Source of the DNA: Geosiphon pyriformis
Lineage: Eukaryota; Glomeromycota; Glomeromycetes; Archaeosporales; Geosiphonaceae
Assembly: GCA_016748015.1 (NCBI GenBank)
Contig: JAAOMT010000420.1
Location: 51,571 to 115,570, forward strand
DNA length: 64,000 nucleotides
Reading direction: 5' to 3'
Shown here piece after piece: positions 35,353 through 45,935 of this stretch; within the stretch, counting starts at the first letter, position 1, and the number at the start of each line of letters is the position of its first letter. Below the pieces are notes generated by a model. It was not told the origin of the DNA. It did no database searches and saw only the letters and a list, made by a program, of their open reading frames with translations. A program made the position numbers and the translations under genes.

Positions 35353-35789
35353 ACCATGTAAGGAACACAAAGTACAAGAAAGGTGTTTTGATTTTAAAAG
35401 ATGCCGAATTATTTGGCTTAAAACTTTATTGATAAACCATTTTTCTGGTAATTCCTATTTTTTCTTTTTTCAAGTATATTCAAAAATAAATTGAAAAGGA
35501 TATTTTCAGGTTGGGAGCAATAAAGATTTTCAAAATATTAGTTTATAAATATAAAAATTTATATTGTTATTGCATAAATATTACTGTAAAAAAAATTATG
35601 TTTTTAAATCATATTTTTTCAAATAAAAATTCTTATAAAAATAATATTATAATAAAATTTTATTTTACTTTAACAATTGATCGGCTTTTTTAAAGATTAT
35701 TGTAACGATAATAGAATAAGACTATCTATTCAACATTTTTCTTTATTCATTTACATTTTAAAACCTTTTAGGACCTTTTCCATTAAACA
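35353..35789. other. Intergenic AT-rich spacer
   Basis: Contains an AATAAA-like end for the bL19m transcript and a Lys/Asn/Ile-rich spurious frame (35511-35693). No gene supported. Confidence 0.5.
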
Positions 35790-38700
35790 ATGAATCGGAC
35801 GCAAAATTCATCAGATAGCTGTGGGAGAAACTATTACAGGCCTTCATCTTCAAACTCGAGAAGTAACTTTCGCCGGAATAACAAACCAAACTATCATTCT
35901 AAACAAAAGTTTCGCTCTCCTCAGAATAACAAATCTGTTTACCAAACAGTTAATGGTTTGCTTGCTGGATCTCCACCTGCTGGAATGGCCACAAGTGGAT
36001 TCTTTATAACTCATACAAGTTATGACGAATATGGCTATCCGGATAGCAACATTTTTGAAGCAGATTTAATCGCAAGGCTTGCCTTGTACCTATCCCATCA
36101 AGGCAATTTCGAATGTGAAAACATCACAATTCTTACCACCACCCCTGCCCAGAAAGATATGATTTGGGAGAAACTCGATCCGACAATGAAGCATGAATAC
36201 GTACTTTGGGAAGACAGATGGGGCCCAATTAAAGTCAAAACTATCATGGAAAATGACGGAGAACGAGCAAAAAATGTTCTCATATCTCTTGTTGCTCCTC
36301 CCCCCGAATCTCAAGATCAATGGTTAGAAGTTGTGGAGCGGGAAAATTTTCTGGATAAAATTTTATCTTTGTCAAAGGGCTCCCTTTATATTGTTGGAAA
36401 TCGCAATGTTTTACAGGAAAGTATAAGTTGGAAATCATTTTTGGACTCACTATCTTCTCAAGGTAAAACCTTTAAGATGTAACTTATAATATAGCAATTT
36501 ACATAAATAAGATTCCGAATATTTTTTCTCTTGCTTATTTAAGGATATTGTGGTGACAGCATAAAGATTATATGCCAGCGACATCCACAAAATGTTACTG
36601 AAATAAAACACCACTATGAATTTGATCAATATTCTCCTGATGGGGGATGTTCCGTGAGTTTAAATTTTTCATTATAAATTTTTGTGCAACTACTTTGAGA
36701 TTTAGATATCGCCATATACCGTTTCTCCCAATGTAAGAAGATTATATCTATCTAATATTTTGAAATTCTTATTTAGTTTCCATGTACTCATCCACTTTCC
36801 TGCAACCATTCCTGCCCTCTTAAATGTCACCCTATTCCACATTCAGAGGCAGTTAGACAAACATTTGGCAAGTTGAATTGGCACAAATTTTATTGGGCGA
36901 ATATATGGAAGTCATCGTCGGCTTCGCTTGCAAGAATTCTCAAATACCTGTAATTCACGAATTATATGGACTCATCGGGGAATTTTTTGATATCCCCAAT
37001 TCAAACCCCTTAATTTCGTACATATATATTATTCCCTGAAATGTGATAGTACGAAGTACTTCATTCATGGGAAAGCGGAAAATTTTAGCTTAATCTAGAA
37101 AAGGAATTGTTTCTTGTTGGTGAATTTCAGCTATCCGAGAATACTTGTAAGAATTCATCCAAGAAACGTTATGAACAGCGTTTCGAGAATGATCATAATG
37201 ATGGCGCGGTATAAGCTAATCGTTCATCTTTATTCCAGTCTGCACAAAATCATGTGCTCGCGATCGGCCTGATGGCTGCAACCATACATGTCCGCGGAAA
37301 TGCTTCGAGTGTACAGAGGCTGGGAGATGTCCTCCCTGCAAGTTCCCTGTCAATACACCCTTACTATGTGGCCATGAAATAAATTTTCCTTGTTCTGAAA
37401 TACCGGAGAGTTTGGGAGAAGTTATTTGCAACACGCCTGTTTCCTATAAACGAAAATGTGGACACATTACTGAAATTCTTTGCCATGAAAAGGAGCTTAC
37501 TCGCCTTGAAAAGACGCATCTTCCACCCTGCTCGGAAGTCACAAATATTGTATTCATTAATTGCCGGCATTTTGCCGAATATACTTGCAATGACAGTCTG
37601 GAAGAATACCAGTGTTTGTTCGACTGTGAAGAACTGTACCCATGCGGGCATCCTTGCAAGAAAACATGTGGGAATAAAAATCATACACACGAGCGAGATG
37701 ATTGTACCTATAATTGCAGGAAAAAGCTAATATGTGGACACTATTGTGCCGAAGGCTGCAAAAATATTAACAATCATACTGCTAAATGCCAATTTGTATG
37801 CGAAAAAAAATGTGGGCATGGTTTAAAATGCCCTGCTTTATGCTATGAACCCTGTGTCGATTGTCCGGAACCATGTCCATGGAGATGTGAACATATTCAA
37901 TGCCCCTTGCGTTGTGATGATATTTGTCAGAGAACCCCATGCAATGTTCCATGCTCAAAGTCTCTTAGTTGCGGGTGGGTTTCACCTTTATAATATCAAC
38001 CCTCGACTGCTCTTAAAATTTTTACTAAGTCACTTAAAATTACTCTAATCAATAATAGCCACCTTTGCAGTGGACTCTGTGAAGAACAATGTCCGCCTTG
38101 CTTGAATTGCAATCCGTATATGAAGTGCCCAATTACATTACGACATTTTAAAGAGTTTGAGAAAGACGATCGACTTTATCAGCTTCCAGACTGTGGCTGT
38201 GGTAAGTGACTATACTAACTAATGTAAGGAAAGACTTTTTCATTTATTAAAAGACTTCTTTTTGCGTTTTAGTATTCGATGTGCAGGCCCTCGATCAATA
38301 TTTTAATAATAATGCTAAAAATGGTGAGCGACCATCACGCTTCAATTAAATTGGTTAAATATATACGATAAATTGAATCTTGACCCCTTACCACATATCT
38401 TTAGATGGTCACATGGCTATCAAACTTTGGGAATGTCCTCAATGCCAAGAATTTGTTCAAACGGCCCTTCGATATTATCCCATTATTAAGACACAATTAT
38501 CATTATGGAATAAAGTAAAAGAGAAGACCTTCAAGAAAGCGCTCACAGAACTGGAATTTCAGCAAATCCGGATGGTAATGCAAGAGGAGACCCGTAGAGA
38601 GGGTTTATATAATACAGTTGGAGGACGATGGTTTATTTGTCCAAATTATCATCCTTATTATATTGGTAAATTCCTTTTTTCAAGACAGGTCATTTTCATC

Positions 38701-38883
38701 ATTTTTCAAAATACTAACCCATTTAAGAATGTAGGTGAATGTGGTGGTGCACAGGAGATTTCACAATGCCCTGAATGCAGAAGCACAATTGGGGGGGATC
38801 AGCACCAAATAGTTCCGGATAATCGATTTTTTGGGGAATTTGATGGAAGCTCTGCACCAGCATGGCCCCAGCGTGAAATATAA
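35790..38883 (+). CDS. ZNFX1-like NF-X1/RZ zinc-finger protein with degenerate helicase remnant
   Basis: Multi-exon gene. Exon 1 (35790-36462) begins with an Arg/Ser/Asn-rich stretch, then aligns in pattern with the C-terminal lobe of UPF1-like SF1 helicases of ZNFX1: EADLIARLALYLSHQGNF, ENITILTTTPAQKDMI and GSLYIVGNRNVLQES. Motif V/VI residues are lost, and no Walker A or B precedes them. Later exons carry GYCGDSIKIICQRHP and arrays of NF-X1 fingers (CNHSCPLKCHPIPHS, CGHPCKKTCGNKNH, CGHYCAEGC, CGHGLKC). A C-terminal RZ-type finger follows (GGRWFICPNYHPYYIGECGG and SQCPECRSTIGG), ending at TAA 38881-38883. Animal ZNFX1 is a helicase in RNA silencing and antiviral sensing; this one cannot be an active helicase. 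The splice between about 36850 and 37240 is not fully resolved. Confidence 0.8.
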
Positions 38884-39225
38884 AATTTTAACACGAAAAT
38901 TCCTACAAAAAAATATTCTCAAGAGCGTTTTTATGTTTGCTTCACGAATATTATTATAAACCCACACAAACTAAACCATCTTTAAAAGGACAATATTGCA
39001 TCAGGCAATTTATTGGAACTTTGTCCTTGAAAGTCTCTAAAAATCCTAGTATTAAGTTGTCGAAATCACACCGGAAACATATTTTTGTTATTAAAAGATC
39101 ACAAATTAATCTACTCATCTAAAACATAGCGAATTTGCATAAAATCATTATTTTAACTGCCTGACAAATTTGGGTGAGGATTGCACCAGTATTCGACTTA
39201 ATTTATATTGAAAAATTTAATCAAA
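38884..39225. other. Intergenic spacer between convergent genes
   Basis: Between the stops of the ZNFX1-like gene (+) and the CFEM-like gene (-). A 61-codon frame (38937-39122) is present but has no supporting feature. Confidence 0.45.
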
Positions 39226-39985
39226 TCAAATCGCGATTGCAAATTTGAAGCCTAAAAGCCCAGCGGCCACCAAAGGGATGCTAAACAAGATCTTTCCAAA
39301 TTGATTGAATTGATTGGGAGCATTGTTTTGGATTGGAGGGTTGGTATTCTTGGAATTTGAAGCTGAATCGGTACTGGCGTTGGACTTAGTAGAGGTAGGT
39401 GATGAAGCGGAAGTAGAAGAGGGAGTGTAGGTCTGAGTAATTACTGGAGCTCTGGCGCACGCATCGTCTCTATCTGCCTGTAAATATAATATATTACGTA
39501 AACAAATAAATTAATCTTTTATCTTATCTAGAGATCGTGATTTAGATTAAAAAGTTATAAATTTTTCTTACCGTTAGTGCCGGAACTTTATCTTGCACAG
39601 ACTGGTCTTCTGGGCATTGGGCATAGCAGTCTACAACAGCTATTACCCGATAAAATAGAAAAAAAATTTAAACAGATAAAATAATCGAAGTAAAAGTATT
39701 GCTCTCTTGTAAACCAGAAGTTATTATGCTCTTTTTGCATCCCACTAAAGTGTTCAATCCTTGGAAAGAGGAGTTATTTAAAAAAGAAAAGTTTATACAT
39801 TTCCGTCCGTTGCATAAGCAAGTAAAGTCCGTACGACCACAAGCATTTAATGTAGCTTGGGTGATGTTCAAGCAACTTGAAAATACAGGTGATTTGCAGA
39901 TGGCATTGGCAACACGGATAAAGGCGAAGGCAGACATAAAGATAAAGAAAATAGTGAGAAATTGGTGGGTTTTTAAGTTTTTCAT
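39226..39985 (-). CDS. Secreted CFEM-like GPI-anchored protein
   Basis: Three exons from ATG 39985. The signal peptide is KTHQFLTIFFIFMSAFAFI, with likely cleavage after VANA. The domain has eight Cys: ICKSPVFSSCLNITQATLNA, then CGRTDFTCLCNG, DCYAQCPEDQ and DDACARA. The CGRTDFTCLC block, with Asp between the Cys, is the CFEM-type signature that binds haem in Candida proteins. A Ser/Thr-rich stalk follows, then a C-terminal hydrophobic tail (ILFSIPLVAAGLLGFKFAIA) ending without charged residues, as in GPI-attachment signals. It would sit on the plasma membrane or wall. Introns: about 39800-39640 (the frame read through at 39800 is intronic) and about 39570-39480. Haem or iron binding is inferred from the fold only. 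Confidence 0.75.
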
Positions 39986-40906
39986 TTTCGTTTATAACTG
40001 ATGGTTGAAGTTCAAGATAGTGGTTATGGAATATAACAGGTAAAAGAGTTTGATATTCAAGACTAGTTTGAACGATATTATATTAAATTTTAAACCACAA
40101 ATTTTTGAAGGTTAAAGAGGCAGAACGCGTATGAAAAGGCGTATGTGAGATAATAGGGGAAAGAATGCCTTATTAAAAAAGAGAAATTTCATGTTGTGTA
40201 GTTGAAACATTACATTACAGCCGATAAGAGGATGCCAGTTAGCTGTGGATAGGATGTAATAGGAAAACAATATTTCTGATCGTATTAACAGGGGTGTTCT
40301 AAGAAATAAAGAACGTGGGACGACAATTTAACTTATTTTCCTTTTTTTGTTGAAAGGGAAACTGTCCCACACGTTAACTCTTCGATATGCAAAGGTCAAT
40401 ATAAACCAACCTGGATAAACGCGTCTTTAATAGGAAAAAAATAGCTTAAAAATGTAACTTTTCCTTGTGGGTTTATGGTGTAACTTTGAGCACGAATTTA
40501 GCATAGTTTCTTAATTAAATTTCCTTCAATAAATAGAATTATAATTAATAAAAAAAGATGAAACACTAAAAGTGAAGACACAACAGTAACTGCGGTAAAA
40601 GGTAAACACAGCATTGTTGGCTCAGAATATAAAAAAGAAGTTGTTGAACCGTTTAACCATAAAGAGTATATTATTGGAACATCAAACACTAAAACGCTCA
40701 TCCATTATTATTATTATTTTTATTATTATTACATTAATTTACAAAACATACAAAATAATAAATTTGATTTTTCAGATTTATGCTTAATCATTTATTGATA
40801 TTAAATGTTTATTTAAAAAACACAATTAATTATCCAGCTGATTAAACCAGGCTCCGATTCAAAATACATTTTATTTGACGGAACCGCCAAAGTTTCCCTG
40901 ATAACG
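39986..40906. other. Intergenic region, no supported gene
   Basis: About 0.9 kb. It carries an ATT microsatellite at about 40704-40735. A 67-codon hydrophobic frame (40498-40701, minus) has no recognisable motif and may be chance. Confidence 0.45.
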
Positions 40907-42701
40907 ATGCAACCATACCATCGAACTCTCCCTCTTAATTCTTCACCTCTGCAACCACACCAACATTCCAATTTAGGAACAACCTCTCAGCAGCCACGTA
41001 CTTTCAGCCCCGCCTACTTACAACTGTCTTCGTCTCAACCTTCACACTCCGCCCGACCGCGACCACCTACATATTTTCATCATGGAACTGATGGGTTTCC
41101 TCATACAAATATCCCTCAACAATATTGGCAATCCCAATATCCTATTCCTGTATCAACATCTAATCAATCCAGCCCTTTAAATTCCAATTTTCATTATAAC
41201 CTCCCTTATCCTATAACTCGACCACTAACTTCATTCCAACAAGAAGCTCCTCCCGGGGTTGCTGAAAATCTTTCTTTCAATAAACGTGAGTGGAGGTTAA
41301 ACTCTCAGACATTATGGTTGGGCTTTATTTACGATTAATTATGATCTTTTCGTGAACATAGCCGAGCAAAATTCTACTGCAGAACAGCTTTGGTTCAAAG
41401 CGTGGCTAAAGTCGCGTAATATTCAGCTTGACGAAAAATCCAAAGGCCTACCAAATATAGATGAGGCACGACGTAAAGTGCTCAAAGTTCAATCTTTAAA
41501 AAAAGAACTGAATCAGCTATTCGAAAATTTGAAAAAACTAAAGGAAGTTTCTCAAGATGAATGGCAATCAAATATTGCTCATTTTGAAAGTGAAATGGTA
41601 AATAATTTATATTTATAATAAAATCTTACTATAAATTACTAATTAAACTTTATTCTTATCTTTGATCCTAGAAAAGTTGGAATTTGAAAATGCCATTTCG
41701 GAAATTTCCAATGAAAAGTTCAAAAACAAATTGAAGCAGAAACTTTCCAAAATTAGACGCCACAAGGTATTTAAAAAAGAAACATTCATGATATTCCCTT
41801 TTAATAGTATTAAACTTCAAAATTTTACAACTCCGTCTTAGAAATGGCAAAAAAAGCACATCAAAAAATTGCAAATGGTTCGCGATGAGCGTCGAAGGCG
41901 ACGGGAAACATTGCATAAAACTATTGATGAATGGAGAACTGAATGGATTGCCAAAGAGCTGGCCTTTAAAAGAGTAAAATTTTTGATTTTTTGGAGGGTT
42001 TCTCGTTTATGATCCCATTTACGATTTATTCTCGTTTTTCAAATTGCAAGGAACAAGCTAGAAAGGAAAATGCCGAAAAACGAGTCGAAGAAGCCGAGGC
42101 AAAAAAAACTCAGCATAAAGAACTATCGACAATTTTAGAAAAAGTTAAAAAACTTCGTGACTTACGGCGACAAAGGCTAAAACGTGAAGGTTTGAAAATC
42201 TTATAAATGTATTTTTTGATTACTCCATCTTCTTGAATCATGTTCAAAATTTTCATATCTTCAACGCAAAATATAGGTCACTTCTTTCCAGAAGAGGATG
42301 ATGAATTTTTTAATAAGGTCGCATCATTAAACGATGTAATGAAAATTGAAGAAGAACGTTTGGAAAAGGAAAGAGACGCTGCAGCGAAGCTCAAGCGAAA
42401 TGAAGCAATGGATGCTGGAATGAAAGAACGTGATCGCGAACGTGATCCCTTATTTGAATATTGGCACCAAGCTGAATTTCATTTAGATAATCTTGTTTCA
42501 ATCAGGTCAGTTAATTTCAATCTAATGTATGTTTGCTTATTTCCCACACTAACTATTTTTATTTTCAAAAGACGTCAGTGGGATGCTTACATAGTTCCAC
42601 CAGGAACCCAGGGATCCACCCGCATTCCTCCTGGGTTTGTCATTCCTTCACCACCAGCAAATTACATATGGGCCTCATGTCTCGCACAAAGAGCTTCATA
42701 A
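40907..42701 (+). CDS. PDCD7 / U11-U12 snRNP 59K-like protein
   Basis: About seven exons. Exon 1 (40907-41285) is Pro/Ser/Gln-rich. From 41362 the product becomes a long charged coiled coil: EQLWFKAWLKSRNIQLDE, KKELNQLFENLKKLKEV, RDERRRRRETLHKTIDEW, KELSTILEKVKKLRDLRR, then FFPEEDDEFFNKVASLNDV and DRERDPLFEYWHQAEFH. The C-terminal block RQWDAYIVPPGTQGSTRIPP, ending with GFVIPSPPANYIWASCLA, matches the conserved end of PDCD7, the 59-kDa protein of the U11/U12 di-snRNP that recognises minor-class introns. Several small introns are inferred from GT..AG junctions between coding blocks. Assignment rests on the C-terminal signature and coiled-coil layout. Confidence 0.78.
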
Positions 42702-43303
42702 AAACTTTCTCGGTTTCCGATCATATGAATGTGGGTGTCCAAACTTCCATCTTTTACGATCTTGATATATTATTGGGGAAAGCAGCAAAAATCGCTGCTT
42801 CCATAAATCAATAGCAGCTTCCAAAGTCTTATTATTAATCCTTTTCCTGGTAATTTATCCACGTTACTAAAATAATTATTCGAAATGATAATAATAATTA
42901 CATGATTCTATTGAAGTCTAATTTTAAACAGGTTTTTTTCTCATTTCAAATAATTAACTGTTCAAAAAATCAAAAACAACTTTAATGTATTTTTATACAT
43001 TGAATAATATTGTTTATTATAAAAATATTGAATGAATAATTTAACTAGGAAATTATATAAATTAATATACTTAAACAATAAAAATTATTGTATTTTATTT
43101 TATTTTTGGGGGTAAAATTTATTAATTTTTGTTATTATTTTTAAATATATTGTTTTGTTGCAAAATTAATAAAAATTAAACAATAAATTTGTTGAATATA
43201 AAAAAGCCATTAAAATTGTAAAATATTTTAACATATCAAGTAATTTTTTTTTAATGGTTTGACTCAAGCAATAGATGAAAGAACAAATTCTAACAAATAT
43301 CTT
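42702..43303. other. AT-rich intergenic spacer
   Basis: Convergent spacer between PDCD7-like (+) and NDUFAF2-like (-). Its core (about 42840-43250) is almost entirely A/T, with no coding signal beyond the PDCD7 3' end. Confidence 0.5.
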
Positions 43304-44113
43304 TTATGATTTTTTGGAAGTTGGCTTCCATTCCTCTGGTTCATAATCATCGCTTGGTATCATGGGTGGTCGGAAATCTTGCAATTGTGGGAACGATACT
43401 GAATTTACAAGAAATGAATGAAATTAATTAATTCATTCATATCTCAAAAATAAATATTGAATGTCGTTTTCATTATTTTCGAATTTAATTCATAAAAATA
43501 GATACCTTTAGGTTCGGGCTTGTCAATTAAAGGTACTTCTTTTTGTTGCGCCAATTCAAGTTTCCGCTATTAATAAAATATATTGGATCAGAGCATATTC
43601 TCAAGTGAAAGTGATATCATCATTTAGAAAATGATTTTTATAAACTTTTTTTTTTTAACCTTAGACCATTCTTTATCCAAATCTTTCGCCCGTTCAATGA
43701 CCAGTTCACGCTGTTTATTGGCCATCTCCAATTCCTACAAATCCTTTTTTTATTGAGTTTTTTGATCCCCAATCAACTAATAATCCCTCGCATTACCTCT
43801 AAAGTGGGCGAATCATATCTTGTATGCCTGAGCCAGCTCTGCCATTGTACTAAAGATCTTAAATTAATTACTTTTAATTGATACTTTAACTATTTTTTAA
43901 AATAATGCAATTATTCCTTATACCTGGTATCTCTTTTCCTGTATAATCACTAACTATTTCATTATCCTTTAGAACAACAAGACGCCTGTGACGGTCGTTT
44001 ACCACATTTTTTGTTTCGTAGTATTCGTTTCCGTCCAAGTCAGAACCTACATAGAGGCTTGGACGCCAAGGAAAAGATGCTCTCCTCCAAGCTATAGCAA
44101 GTTTTGATAACAT
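43304..44113 (-). CDS. Complex I assembly factor NDUFAF2-like (NDUFA12 family, mimitin)
   Basis: Minus-strand, about five exons from ATG 44113. The N-terminal exon MLSKLAIAWRRASFPWRP, then YVGSDLDGNEYYETKN, RHRRLVVLKDNEIVSDY and TGKEIP, joins to VQWQSWLRHTRYDSPTLEEL. This is the B17.2/NDUFA12 fold signature with the P-x-W-x-x-W-L core. Later exons give ERAKDLDKEWSKRKLELAQQ and a tail FRPPMIPSDDYEPEEWKP, ending at TAA 43304-43306. Family members are the structural subunit NDUFA12 or the assembly factor NDUFAF2. The extended acidic Pro-rich tail favours NDUFAF2. It would act in the mitochondrial matrix at the N-module of complex I. Confidence 0.8.
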
Positions 44114-44302
44114 AATTTTTCAAAATTTTTCGAGATCTGAGTATTCCTTAAATAATATTAGTCATGTGCTAATATGAAGCAACTGTCGTTGGCTTAGATT
44201 GTTCTATAGATTATGGGAAGTCTATAGAGTAACGAGAAACCCGATATTAGAATTGTTGGCATTTTTAGGTTTTTTCGCTCTTTTAGTCAAATAAGAACCC
44301 TT

Positions 44303-45390
44303 TCATAATAAATCGATAGACCCTTCAAGCAAGTGTTGGGCAATTGAATTATAGGGTAGAGCGGCAATATCGCCTGCTTTTAAGGAGACGTATTCACTTC
44401 TAAATTTGAATAAAACAATATTAGGGAAAAATAGTATGAAATCTTTAGCAAAATTTCGATAGAACAAAACGCTCACTCCTTGGGCAACCAGATATCTTTT
44501 ATATCCTTTTTAGTACGGCAGAATATCATTCTATATAATTCTGGTTGGATAACTTTTAAATAGAATGTATTGATTTAATTAATTAAAAGATGCTAAGGAT
44601 TTTAAATAAATTTTCATTTTTCCCAAAAATTAAGATCCTACGTACTGCAATCTCTCTCCCGTTCCTTCATTTCGGCTGGTAATTGGTTCCAGAATGAATT
44701 GTCAAAGACCTTTTGTAAGATGCGCATATAGCTAAATCGGTCCTTTTAAAAGTTAGAATTGATAAAAACTTAATCCCAATATTTGAAAATGGATCAATCA
44801 TTCTTATACCCGTTTGCATAAGTAAGTTCTAGACTAGAGAGCCGTTGTAAATACTTTTCTTGACTGAGAATGAGAGCACATTGTTCTTCAATCTATAACT
44901 CAATAAATTAGCATTCATGAGAATAAAAGCAAAAAGCTCTGTGACATAAATAATGAGGAAAGATCATCTGAACAAACTTTAGCCATCCTGGTCCTTAAAT
45001 AATTTCTAAGCAAATAGCTCCCACGTTCCTTATCCATTAATATTATAAACTCATTTTCTTTTATTGCACTGAGGGGTCGTGTACGTAATTCTTGCTCTTT
45101 AGTGACCTGCTTACATTAACACTAAATATTATCCATAAGATAAAATATTAGGCTCTGTAAAATAAGTCGAAAATCTTTACCAAGGTTTGTAACTGCTGAT
45201 AAAGTCCGTCTACTGCTTCGGTTAAAAAAGGTAATAATTCCGGGGCTAAGCGCTCATTTATCAAGCCTAGTTTGATCTTTTCGTAGTTGGAAATTTCAAC
45301 CTCTTCATCTTGCTGGCCAAAATTAAGGAGGCCCTCAATTTCTCTGGCGAATTGGTCATCTTCCGTTTCTTGTTGCCCTGAGTCACTCAT
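44303..45390 (-). CDS. SLD5: GINS complex subunit Sld5
   Basis: Minus-strand, about six exons from ATG 45390. The first exon is acidic (SGQQETEDDQFAREIEGLLN) followed by KLGLINERLAPELLPFL, the Sld5 A-domain signature. Later exons read LSAIKENEFIILMDKERG, SYLLRNYLRTRMAKV, QCALILSQEKYLQRLSSLEL, LPAEMKERERL, then the B-domain part FVFCRTKKDIKDIWLP. The final exon is EYVSLKAGDIAALPYNSIAQ, with HLLEGSIDLL as the C-terminus (TGA at 44303-44305). GINS (Sld5-Psf1-Psf2-Psf3) joins Cdc45 and Mcm2-7 as the replicative helicase. The C-terminal hydrophobic end is normally required to contact Psf1/Psf2. Tandem with the NDUFAF2-like gene, 190 bp apart. Confidence 0.87.
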
Positions 45391-45559
45391 GATTGAAGGT
45401 GGCTTGGAGAATCATTGACTAGGACATAGAGAATGTAAAAGGTGTAGGTAACGCCCTGTTAATGTTAAATGTAACGCGTTTTTAACTGATTTTTATTTCT
45501 GATTTCATATGACTCATTATCAGAAAATGTTATGGTGTGCAAGACACCTTAAAAGTCAT

Positions 45560-45935
45560 CAAATGTTGATGATCAGTCCGAAATTTGAAAACCGATTTTA
45601 TTAATTAAAATAAAATTATATATGATTTAATTCTTCTAATTGTAATTAAAGGCACAGATTCAAGACTTTGAAGTACAATTTGCTGGAATCCTGTCCATGA
45701 ATAATCACAATTTTCTCTGGCATAACGTTTAGCTGCTCCCCAATATCTTTCAATAAAATTCAGTTCACAATAAAATTTAGGATAAAAAATAGATTTGTCT
45801 TTTCAATTATTTTTGTAATTACACTTTTTTGTGCTAAAAAATCTGATTCCAAAGAAATTACTTAGTGTGCACAACAAAAAGTGTTTTTCTTTTTGTTTTT
45901 GCATTCTTTGCATTCAGCCAAAAGTTTTTTATTAG
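45560..45935 (-). pseudogene. DDE-superfamily transposase fragment
   Basis: The minus strand encodes LLAECKECKNKKKNTFCCAH, then after a stop [18 protein letters not shown], then [20 protein letters not shown], then [20 protein letters not shown] and TIRRI. The block with N-x-IE-x-YWG-x-x-KRY is the C-terminal end of DDE transposases common in Glomeromycotina genomes, where the Glu is the third catalytic residue. No N-terminal part or terminal repeats are visible, so it is a decayed fragment. Confidence 0.7.

Noticed and set aside
38937-39122. 61-codon plus-strand frame after the ZNFX1-like gene
   Set aside because: No motif; lies in the convergent 3' spacer.
40498-40701. Hydrophobic 67-codon minus-strand frame
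   Set aside because: No start context, homologous pattern or splice support; it sits in AT-rich intergenic DNA.
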